Translations under genes and position numbers: made by a program
From: Burkholderiales bacterium
GTDB lineage: Bacteria; Pseudomonadota; Gammaproteobacteria; Burkholderiales; Casimicrobiaceae
Length of the DNA: 11,092 nt
Reading direction: 5' to 3'
Assembly (NCBI GenBank): GCA_031257235.1
Contig: JAIRPA010000192.1
Location: 1 to 11,092 of the forward strand
The notes under the pieces: generated by a model
Databases searched by the model: none
Told to the model about the DNA's origin: nothing
What the model saw: only the letters and a program-made list of their open reading frames with translations
In this document: positions 5,328 to 11,092 of the stretch, piece after piece
Layout of the letters: each line of letters opens with the position of its first letter
Position numbering within the stretch: the stretch's first letter is position 1

Positions 5328-6122
5328 TACTATTATTCTGCTCACCACAAAAATCAAGGTGGCGACGGCGACAACGGACGCCGAGGCGGGGGTGTCGCAC
5401 AGCAACGAAAAAAGAAGTCCGCCGATGACTGCCGCAAGCGCCACGCCGGAGGCGGCAAGCGCCATGGTCTCAGGAGACTTCGTGAATCGTTGCGCGGTGG
5501 CCGCGGGGATCACCAAAAGCGCGGTAATCAAGAGGACGCCGACCACTTTCATCGCGCAGGCAATCACCAACGCCACCAAAATCGTGAACGCGGTTTTGAC
5601 TTTCGTGACCGGAACGTTTTCCGCGCGCGCGAGTTCTTCATCCACGGTTGCCGCCAAAAGCGGACGCCAGATTTTGAGCAACACGGCAAAGGCAACGGCA
5701 ACGCCGCCCCCAATCCAAATCAGGTCATCGCGTGTCACCGCCAATAAGTCGCCGAACAAAAAGGCGGCAAGATCAAACCGCGTGGTTTCCAAAAAGGCGA
5801 GCGCGATCAAACCCAAAGCCAACGTGGTGTGCGCCAACAAACCCAAAAGCGTGTCGGCGGACAAACGTTCTTTTAACTCCAAAAAGACCAGCAACGCCGC
5901 CAACAACAAACACACCATCAGGACGCCCAGCGAAGGCGAAACGCCCAACAAAAATCCCAGCGCGACGCCCAATAAACCGGAGTGTGCGAGGGTGTCGCCG
6001 AAGTACGCCATTTTTCGCCAGACGATGAACGCGCCTAAAGGACCGACAATCAAGGCAACGCCCGCGCCGCCGATCATCGCGCGCCACAAAAAAGGCGAGG
6101 TCAGCCATTCATTAAGATTCAT
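5310..6122 (-). CDS. znuB: Zinc ABC transporter permease ZnuB
   Basis: The membrane channel subunit of the ZnuABC high-affinity zinc importer, in the inner membrane as a dimer bound to ZnuC. From the ATG at 6122 it has 270 residues, close to the usual 260-280, and is strongly hydrophobic with several membrane segments. Family landmarks include GPLGAFIVWRKMAYFGDTLAHSGLLGVALG near the N-terminus and, toward the end, a segment with KVVGVLLITALLVIPAATAQ. The frame could start 30 codons earlier at 6212, but those codons lie inside znuC and encode no family sequence. The chosen ATG overlaps the znuC end by 11 bp, which fits translational coupling. The last residues GFGKK and the stop are encoded by a unit of the mosaic repeat, so the native C-terminus may have been replaced. 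Other divalent metals such as manganese are possible substrates for this permease family, but the ZnuA partner points to zinc. Confidence 0.94.
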   Translation of the reverse strand: MNLNEWLTSPFLWRAMIGGAGVALIVGPLGAFIVWRKMAYFGDTLAHSGLLGVALGFLLGVSPSLGVLMVCLLLAALLVFLELKERLSADTLLGLLAHTTLALGLIALAFLETTRFDLAAFLFGDLLAVTRDDLIWIGGGVAVAFAVLLKIWRPLLAATVDEELARAENVPVTKVKTAFTILVALVIACAMKVVGVLLITALLVIPAATAQRFTKSPETMALAASGVALAAVIGGLLFSLLCDTPASASVVAVATLIFVVSRIIVGFGKK

Positions 6123-6879
6123 GGTGAGGATGAGGCAGGGGTGGACACGTTGCGTCGTCCAACGCATGCACGTGGTCGTGATGATGGTGATAAGCCGCCA
6201 ACTGCGCGACATTGTGTTCGCCGAAAAGCGCGCGATAAGCGGGGTCGTGGTAGAGGTTTTCGGGTTTGCCCGAACAGCAGATGTGGTGTTGCAGACAAAT
6301 CACCAAATCTGACGATGACATCACCAGATGCAAATCGTGCGACACCAATAAAATGCCGCATGAGGTATCGTCGCGGATGCGTCGGATCAGATCGTAAAGC
6401 GCGTTTTGTCCGGCTACATCCAAGCCCTGCGCGGGTTCGTCCAACAAAAGAATGTCCGGGCGCAACATCAAAGCGCGCGCCAAAAGGACGCGCTGCCACT
6501 CGCCGCCGGACAAGGTATGCACGGATTGTTGTGCCGCATAAGCCACGCCCGTGAGCGTCAAAACCTTAAGAATTTCATCAGGGGAGGCGCGTTGGGTCAG
6601 CGTGACAAAACGAGAGACCGTCAAGGGGAGGGTGGACGCCACAAAGACTTTCTGCGGCACATAGCCCAAGCGGGTCTTTGCCCGGCGCGTCACCGTGCCG
6701 CGATCCGGCAACACTTGACCCAGCGCGATTTTTAAAAGCGTGGATTTTCCCGCGCCGTTGGGACCGATCAAAGTCACAATGTTGCCTTCGCGCAAAGTCA
6801 AGCTAACGTCATCTAAGATCACGCGCCGGTTTCGCGTGAACCCGATTCCGTCTAAATTTAACAAGGCGTCAGCCGACAT
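6112..6879 (-). CDS. znuC: Zinc ABC transporter ATP-binding protein ZnuC
   Basis: The ATPase that powers ZnuB. It has 255 residues. Walker A GPNGAGKST is at 39-47, the Q-loop at VPQK (about 74-77), the ABC signature LSGGE at 123-127, Walker B ILLLDEP at 143-149, and the switch histidine in LLVSHDLH. The C-terminus is a histidine-rich extension (YHHHHDHVH, then PHPHHES), a feature of ZnuC rather than of generic ABC ATPases; it may bind zinc and sense cytoplasmic levels. The start ATG at 6879 has no clear Shine-Dalgarno sequence. Its end overlaps the znuB start by 11 bp. It diverges from znuA across a 185-bp control region, so the importer is expressed from two opposed promoters. Confidence 0.95.
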   Translation of the reverse strand: MSADALLNLDGIGFTRNRRVILDDVSLTLREGNIVTLIGPNGAGKSTLLKIALGQVLPDRGTVTRRAKTRLGYVPQKVFVASTLPLTVSRFVTLTQRASPDEILKVLTLTGVAYAAQQSVHTLSGGEWQRVLLARALMLRPDILLLDEPAQGLDVAGQNALYDLIRRIRDDTSCGILLVSHDLHLVMSSSDLVICLQHHICCSGKPENLYHDPAYRALFGEHNVAQLAAYHHHHDHVHALDDATCPPLPHPHHES

Positions 6880-6899
6880 AAAAATTGGTAATGATGCCG

Positions 6900-6914
6900 C
6901 ATTGAATTACAATG
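6900..6914. promoter_or_regulatory. Candidate operator palindrome between znuC and znuA
   Basis: CATTG-AATTA-CAATG is a perfect 5-bp inverted repeat in the divergent znuC/znuA control region, 21 bp before the znuC start. A second, overlapping pair GTAAT (6888-6892) and ATTAC (6906-6910) is also present. Zinc importers are commonly repressed by Zur at such sites, but the sequence is not a clear match to the Zur consensus I know, so this is only a candidate. Confidence 0.35.
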
Positions 6915-6920
6915 GCAGGC

Positions 6921-6948
6921 TTGGATGGTTGAAAGTCGGCATTATACG
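6921..6948. promoter_or_regulatory. Possible overlapping divergent promoters for znuCB and znuA
   Basis: On the minus strand a perfect TATAAT lies at 6946-6941, about 60 bp before the znuC start, but without a good -35 box. On the plus strand TTGGAT (6921-6926), a 16-bp gap and TATACG (6943-6948) form a weak promoter for znuA. The two would share the same DNA, which would tie the two halves of the importer together. Confidence 0.3.
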
Positions 6949-7064
6949 TCTTGGCCGGATTACCTAAGAATGTTTTGGTTTTTGTCGGGGCGGGGATGAA
7001 CGCCGGCGCATGTGTCTGACGCTTCCGGTGACGCGCCCACGAAGGGTTTTGCAAAAGGATTGCT

Positions 7065-8030
7065 ATGAAAAAAACGGGGATTGGTTCGATGCTTTGTCGT
7101 GGGGTCATCACGACGGCGATGATGGGGGTGACACTCATGGCGACTGCCGCACCGAACGTGGTGGTCACGATTGCGCCGATTCATTCGTTGGTCAAAGAAG
7201 TGATGTCAGGTGTGGGCACCCCGAAGTTATTGTTGGAGGGCAGTGCCTCGCCGCACGATTACGCGCCGCGTCCTTCAGACGTTGCCGCCATTGCCCGCGC
7301 TGACGCGGTTTTTTGGATTGACGAATCTTTAGAAGGGTTCATGCCCAAATTGCTGGCGACCAACCCGAAAGCCTCCGTGCCGCTTTTATCGTCGGCGACG
7401 GTCAAACTCAACACGCGGGAAGGCGGCATTTGGGAAGAACACGATCACAACCCTCGGCACGAACACGAACATAAGCATGAACATGAACATGAACATGAAC
7501 ATGAAGGGGATCATCACGGCGACCACGAATCAGACCCGCATGTATGGCTTGATCCTGCCAACGCAGAAGCGATGACCCAAACCATTGCCGCAACACTTGC
7601 CCGTATGGATCCTCATAACGCGGGTCGTTACGAACAAAACGCGAATGCCGTCCGTGAAAAATTAAGCGCGTTGGATCAAGAGATTAAAACCCTGCTCGCG
7701 CAAGTCAATGATCGTCCGTTTATCGTATTTCACGATGCCTATCAGTATTTTGAGCGTCGTTATCAATTGAAAGCCGCGGGGTCGATCACCGTTTCGCCGG
7801 AACAAAAACCTTCGGCAAAAAGATTATCCTCGTTGCGCGCGCGTATTCAACGCGATCATATTGTTTGCGTTTTTACCGAGCCGCAGTTTAATGAAAAATC
7901 CGCTTTACCGATTATAGAAAACACAAACGCGCGTATCGCGGTTCTTGATCCGTTGGGCACCTCCAATTACATCGAGACTTTGCGCGCGCTTGCTTTATCT
8001 TTCCGCGGGTGTTTGTCTCCCGCACAATAA
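7065..8030 (+). CDS. znuA: Periplasmic zinc-binding protein ZnuA
   Basis: Captures zinc in the periplasm and hands it to ZnuBC. It has 321 residues with a Sec signal peptide: MKK, a hydrophobic stretch, and a likely cut after ATA near residue 28. The ligand residues expected for this cluster A-I binding family are visible: H64 in SPHDYAPRPSD, H159 in DPHVWLDP, H223 in FIVFHDAYQYFE, and D295 in VLDPLG. Between residues 124 and 157 lies the histidine- and acid-rich loop (repeated EH) that marks zinc rather than manganese binding proteins. An AAAAGGA ribosome site at 7053-7059 supports the ATG. It faces away from znuCB, and pgi follows after only 13 bp, so pgi may be transcribed with it. The His loop is built from a hexanucleotide repeat that could vary in length. 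Confidence 0.96.
   Translation: MKKTGIGSMLCRGVITTAMMGVTLMATAAPNVVVTIAPIHSLVKEVMSGVGTPKLLLEGSASPHDYAPRPSDVAAIARADAVFWIDESLEGFMPKLLATNPKASVPLLSSATVKLNTREGGIWEEHDHNPRHEHEHKHEHEHEHEHEGDHHGDHESDPHVWLDPANAEAMTQTIAATLARMDPHNAGRYEQNANAVREKLSALDQEIKTLLAQVNDRPFIVFHDAYQYFERRYQLKAAGSITVSPEQKPSAKRLSSLRARIQRDHIVCVFTEPQFNEKSALPIIENTNARIAVLDPLGTSNYIETLRALALSFRGCLSPAQ
7461..7502 (+). repeat. Hexanucleotide repeat encoding the ZnuA Glu-His loop
   Basis: Seven consecutive hexamers of GAACAT type: GAACAC, GAACAT, AAGCAT and then four perfect GAACAT units (7479-7502). They encode the alternating EHEHKHEHEHEHEH stretch. The unit is a multiple of three, so slippage would lengthen or shorten the loop without shifting the frame. 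Confidence 0.9.
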
Positions 8031-8043
8031 CAACTTTTTAATT

Positions 8044-9660
8044 ATGATGAATGTTTCTGAACGCTTAACCCGTCACGCGCGTATTATCAAAGACGTTGAC
8101 TTACGCGCCTTGTTTGCGCGCGATCCCAAACGTGGCGAGCGGCTCTGGCTTGCGTTTGACAATTGGCGCGTGGATTATTCGCGTCACGCCGTGACGGATG
8201 AAACGCTGGAGTTATTAAATCAATACGCGCAAACTTTGGATTTGAACCATTGGATTTCCGCGCTTTTTTCGGGCGAGCGATTAAACTTCACCGAAAATCG
8301 CGCGGCGTTGCACACGGCTTTGCGTCAACCCAACGATACGCCGATTATGGTTGACGACAAAAATATTGTCGAAGAAATCCATGCCGTCAAAACCACCATG
8401 CGTAAATTCAGCGAGGCCATACGTATTGGTTTGTGGAAAGGGGCGACCGGAAAACCTTTTAAAACCATTGTTCACATCGGCACCGGCGGTTCTTATTTGG
8501 GCACACGGCTGATTTGTGACGCGCTTTTCCAAAAGGGCAACATGGACGTGCGCTTTGTGGCGAACTTAGATCATCACGCGCTGGATCGCGCCTTAACAGG
8601 CGTTGATCCCGAATCCACGCTTTTGGTCATTGCCTCCAAAACATTCACGACGGAAGACATTCTGGTCAACGCCAAAGAGGCGTGCAATCGTCTTGCCGCT
8701 GCGGTTCGTGACGTTGCCCGCGTTCATTCGCACCACGTGATTGCGGTCACGGCGAACATCAAAGCCGCGCAAGATTTTGGGATTCCCGATAAACACATCC
8801 TTCCGATTTGGCCATTCATCGGCGGAAGATTTTCGTTGTGGTCGGCGGTGAGTATTTCACTTGCGTTGCAATCGGGCTATCCGGTTTTTGAAGAGTTGTT
8901 GTCCGGCGCGCACGCGATGGACGAACATGTATTTAATACCCCGATCGAGCAAAACATTGCCGTCCAATTGGCGTTGTTGGATTGGTGGAATTCGACATTC
9001 CTTGCCCGACGCGAACGGGTGCTGGTTCCTTACGCGCACACGCTGGGATTTTTGCCGGAACATGTGCAACAGCTGATGATGGAAAGTAACGGGAAAAGAA
9101 TTGACTGGTACGGAAAAAAACTCTCCGCGAACGCGCCTTCCACGCGTCCGATTTTTGGCGGCGTGGGCACGACAAGTCAGCACACGTTTTTTCAATGGCT
9201 GCATCAAGGCATGCACAACGCCATGCTTGAATTGATTGTGCCGATTGCCGTCAACGGTCACGCGCAACGCATTGAAATGCCGGCGCATGCCTTAGCGCAA
9301 GCCGAATCGTTGATGAACGGAAGCGATCATCTTTTTGCGGCAACGTATGAGCCGAGCAGTGAGGAAACCCTACGCGCGGCGCGCGTGTGCGTGGGCAATA
9401 CGCCCTCCACCGTTTTTCTGTTGCCGAATTTAAATGCGTATCACTTGGGTGCGTTATTGGCACTTTATGAGCATCGAACATTCATCGAGAGCATTCTTTA
9501 TCGCGTGAACCCGTTTGATCAGTTTGGGGTTGAGCTGGGCAAAAACTTAGCCCCCATACTCAAGAGTGCGATGATGGGTCAAATTAAACTCGATGAAGAA
9601 GACACCGACAGCGCAACTTTGACGGCGGTGGATTTTGTGAAGAAGTATTGGAAGGGATGA
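8044..9660 (+). CDS. pgi: Glucose-6-phosphate isomerase
   Basis: Interconverts glucose-6-phosphate and fructose-6-phosphate in glycolysis and gluconeogenesis, in the cytoplasm. From ATG 8044 it has 538 residues, close to the usual 545-550 of long bacterial forms. Landmarks are IGTGGSYLG (sugar-phosphate loop), FIGGRFSLWSAV with the conserved arginine, QQLMMESNGK with the catalytic glutamate at E347, SQHTFFQWLHQG with the catalytic histidine at H380, and DQFGVELGKNLA with the lysine at K500. A second ATG follows directly (8047). The frame is open back to 7945 inside znuA, but that extension has no family similarity. No Shine-Dalgarno sequence is seen before the start, which is AT-rich; the 13-bp gap to znuA suggests read-through or coupling. 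The segment GGVGT replaces the more usual GEPGT, a variant I recall from other proteobacteria. Confidence 0.96.
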   Translation: MMNVSERLTRHARIIKDVDLRALFARDPKRGERLWLAFDNWRVDYSRHAVTDETLELLNQYAQTLDLNHWISALFSGERLNFTENRAALHTALRQPNDTPIMVDDKNIVEEIHAVKTTMRKFSEAIRIGLWKGATGKPFKTIVHIGTGGSYLGTRLICDALFQKGNMDVRFVANLDHHALDRALTGVDPESTLLVIASKTFTTEDILVNAKEACNRLAAAVRDVARVHSHHVIAVTANIKAAQDFGIPDKHILPIWPFIGGRFSLWSAVSISLALQSGYPVFEELLSGAHAMDEHVFNTPIEQNIAVQLALLDWWNSTFLARRERVLVPYAHTLGFLPEHVQQLMMESNGKRIDWYGKKLSANAPSTRPIFGGVGTTSQHTFFQWLHQGMHNAMLELIVPIAVNGHAQRIEMPAHALAQAESLMNGSDHLFAATYEPSSEETLRAARVCVGNTPSTVFLLPNLNAYHLGALLALYEHRTFIESILYRVNPFDQFGVELGKNLAPILKSAMMGQIKLDEEDTDSATLTAVDFVKKYWKG

Positions 9661-9664
9661 GATC

Positions 9665-9694
9665 AGCGGTTCGGAAAAAAGACCTCCGCTTTTT
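9665..9694 (+). terminator. Weak intrinsic terminator candidate after pgi
   Basis: AGCGG (9665-9669) and CCGCT (9686-9690) form a 5-bp stem with a 16-nt loop, followed by a run of T. The stem is short, so partial read-through into ugd, whose start is 71 bp after the pgi stop, is likely. Confidence 0.3.
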
Positions 9695-9731
9695 GCGAGC
9701 ATTGACCGAATAACTTTTTGGAGTATCTGTC

Positions 9732-11057
9732 TTGAAAATTACCATCATCGGTTCGGGCTATGTCGGGTTGGTCACAGGGGCGTGTTTTGCCGAAGTCGGC
9801 AACGATGTCTTGTGCTTTGATTTAGACGAACAAAAAATTGACACATTAAAGCGTGGCGGTGAAGTCATTCACGAGCCGGGGTTGTCACCGATGATCGCCG
9901 GCAACGTGGCCGCCGGCCGCTTAAATTTTTCAACCGACGCCGATTTTGCCGTGAGCTTTGGCGATATCTTATTTATTGCCGTCGGCACGCCGCCGGATGA
10001 AGACGGTTCTGCCGACTTGCGTCATGTGTTGTCCGCCGCGCGCATGATCGGCGAAAAAATGGCATCCCCAAAAATCATTGTCGATAAGTCCACTGTGCCG
10101 GTGGGAACGGCAGACCGTGTGCGCGCGACGGTGGCGGATGCCTTAGCCAAACGCGGGCAAGCGATGGATTTTTCGGTGGTCTCCAATCCTGAATTTTTAA
10201 AAGAGGGTGCCGCCATTGCGGATTTCATGCGTCCTGATCGAATCGTGATTGGCACGGATGACCCTCAAGCGATGGCCACCTTGCGCGCGCTTTACGCGCC
10301 CTTTCAACGAAACCATGATCGCTTGTTGGTGATGGATTGCCGCTCGGCGGAGTTGACCAAATACGCGGCAAACGCGATGCTCGCCACGCGCATTTCCTTC
10401 ATGAACGAGCTTGCCAATCTTGCCGATCATTTAGGGGCGGACATTGACCAAGTTCGGCGCGGCATCGGTTCGGATTCGCGCATTGGTTATCACTTTTTGT
10501 ACGCGGGGACAGGCTATGGCGGCAGTTGTTTTCCCAAAGACGTGAAGGCATTGATTCACACCGCGCGTCAAAATAACGAACCCTTGACCCTTCTTACGGC
10601 GGTTGAACACGTCAACGAGCGGCAAAAACATATCTTGGTCGAAAAGATTTGTCGTCGTTTGGGTGAAGATTTGTCCGGAAAGAAAATAGCGGTTTGGGGA
10701 TTGGCGTTTAAACCGAATACGGACGATATGCGCGAAGCGCCTTCGCGCGTGTTGATCAAAGCCTTACGTCAAAAAGGCGCGACGATCATCGCGTATGATC
10801 CGGTGGCCGCCAAAGAAGCCGCGCGAGTTTTTCACCATGAAAAGATTGACGTGACGTTTGCAGAGTCGCCGATGGCGGCGGTGCGCGGGGCGTCGGCGTT
10901 GGTGATTGTCACTGAATGGAAAGCCTTTTCCTCACCGGATTTTGCCGCGATTAAAAACGCGATGGCGACGCCGATGATTTTTGACGGGCGTAATATCTAT
11001 GATCCCGCGTTCGTTCGCGCGGCGGGGTTTGAGTATTTCGGGATTGGCAGACGTTGA
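9732..11057 (+). CDS. ugd: UDP-glucose 6-dehydrogenase
   Basis: Oxidises UDP-glucose to UDP-glucuronate with two NAD, supplying precursors for capsule, exopolysaccharide or modified lipid A. It has 441 residues, typical of the bacterial TuaD/RkpK-type enzymes. The N-terminal Rossmann domain starts MKITIIGSGYVGLVTG (GxGxxG at 7-12). Further landmarks are VGTPPDEDGSADL, DKSTVPVGTADRV, NPEFLKEGAAIADFMRPDRIVIG, the catalytic cysteine C266 in GYGGSCFPKD, and LAFKPNTDDMREAPS in the C-terminal domain. The start is a TTG at 9732 with a GGAG ribosome site eight bases upstream; no earlier in-frame start fits as well. It follows pgi on the same strand, consistent with a sugar-metabolism cluster that may continue past the window. 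The symbol could equally be written udg or tuaD in other organisms. Confidence 0.96.
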   Translation: MKITIIGSGYVGLVTGACFAEVGNDVLCFDLDEQKIDTLKRGGEVIHEPGLSPMIAGNVAAGRLNFSTDADFAVSFGDILFIAVGTPPDEDGSADLRHVLSAARMIGEKMASPKIIVDKSTVPVGTADRVRATVADALAKRGQAMDFSVVSNPEFLKEGAAIADFMRPDRIVIGTDDPQAMATLRALYAPFQRNHDRLLVMDCRSAELTKYAANAMLATRISFMNELANLADHLGADIDQVRRGIGSDSRIGYHFLYAGTGYGGSCFPKDVKALIHTARQNNEPLTLLTAVEHVNERQKHILVEKICRRLGEDLSGKKIAVWGLAFKPNTDDMREAPSRVLIKALRQKGATIIAYDPVAAKEAARVFHHEKIDVTFAESPMAAVRGASALVIVTEWKAFSSPDFAAIKNAMATPMIFDGRNIYDPAFVRAAGFEYFGIGRR

Positions 11058-11092
11058 TCACAAGGGCAAGCGTGTCGTGAGGGTTGCTCGTT

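Noticed and set aside
5179..6312. Long plus-strand open frame (377 codons) opposite znuB
   Set aside because: It is antisense to znuB and the end of znuC, starts in the repeat, has low-complexity Ala/Thr/Ser/Lys content and no domain; the minus-strand permease explains the region.
7945..8043. Extended pgi start inside znuA
   Set aside because: The 33 extra codons are the out-of-frame end of znuA and do not resemble a Pgi N-terminus.
9157..9171. Possible loss of a catalytic residue in Pgi because GGVGT replaces GEPGT
   Set aside because: Counting from the known catalytic residues, the essential Glu is in MESNGK (E347) and the His in SQHTF (H380); both are present, so the change is not at the active-site acid or base.
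11058..11092. Bases after ugd
   Set aside because: Only 35 bp before the window ends; no terminator, start codon with ribosome site, or other feature can be supported.

Overview
The window reads as an ordinary chromosomal segment of a proteobacterium, most likely a betaproteobacterium. That placement rests on the sequence features of RpoH (RpoH box QRKLFFNLR, a C-terminal half ending in a VSAERIRQIEA helix, and a CIRCE/HrcA operator in front of the gene) and on DnaG (N-terminus MIPEDFIQTLL followed by a CPFH...CFGC zinc ribbon). It is a judgement from memory of the families, not a database result. Base composition looks fairly even, with many short A/T runs. Genes are densely packed, and no tRNA, rRNA, CRISPR array, phage gene or transposase is visible.

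Layout from left to right: dnaG (minus, C-terminus cut by the window edge); a 300-bp divergent spacer holding mosaic repeat copy 1; a DUF423 membrane protein (plus); rpoH (plus) behind a CIRCE operator and a leader hairpin; then, convergent with rpoH, comF and folD (minus, probably one transcript in the order folD-comF); a 340-bp gene-free spacer holding mosaic repeat copy 2; znuB and znuC (minus, overlapping, order znuC-znuB); a 185-bp divergent control region; znuA (plus); pgi only 13 bp behind znuA; and ugd (plus).

How the genes work together: znuA, znuB and znuC encode a complete high-affinity zinc ABC importer, split into two divergent units around a shared promoter region with a small palindrome. 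Pgi and Ugd both belong to hexose-phosphate and nucleotide-sugar metabolism (Pgi interconverts glucose-6-P and fructose-6-P; Ugd makes UDP-glucuronate). DnaG, RpoH and FolD are housekeeping functions in replication priming, the heat-shock transcription programme and one-carbon metabolism. ComF is a phosphoribosyltransferase-fold protein linked to DNA uptake or DNA metabolism.

The most unusual content is not a gene. Two intergenic regions about 3.4 kb apart (about 1655-1877 on plus and 5327-5047 on minus) carry the same ordered chain of modules in opposite orientation: a TTCGGCAAA-type edge, a 12-bp hairpin with a 6-nt loop, a 26-bp identical core, a terminator-like hairpin with a bulged A whose stem shows compensatory changes between the copies, a variable middle, an ATTCTGCG/CGCAGAAT palindrome, and a tract of heptamers. 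Copy 2 runs into the end of znuB and supplies its last five sense codons and its stop. No new protein-coding system was found.
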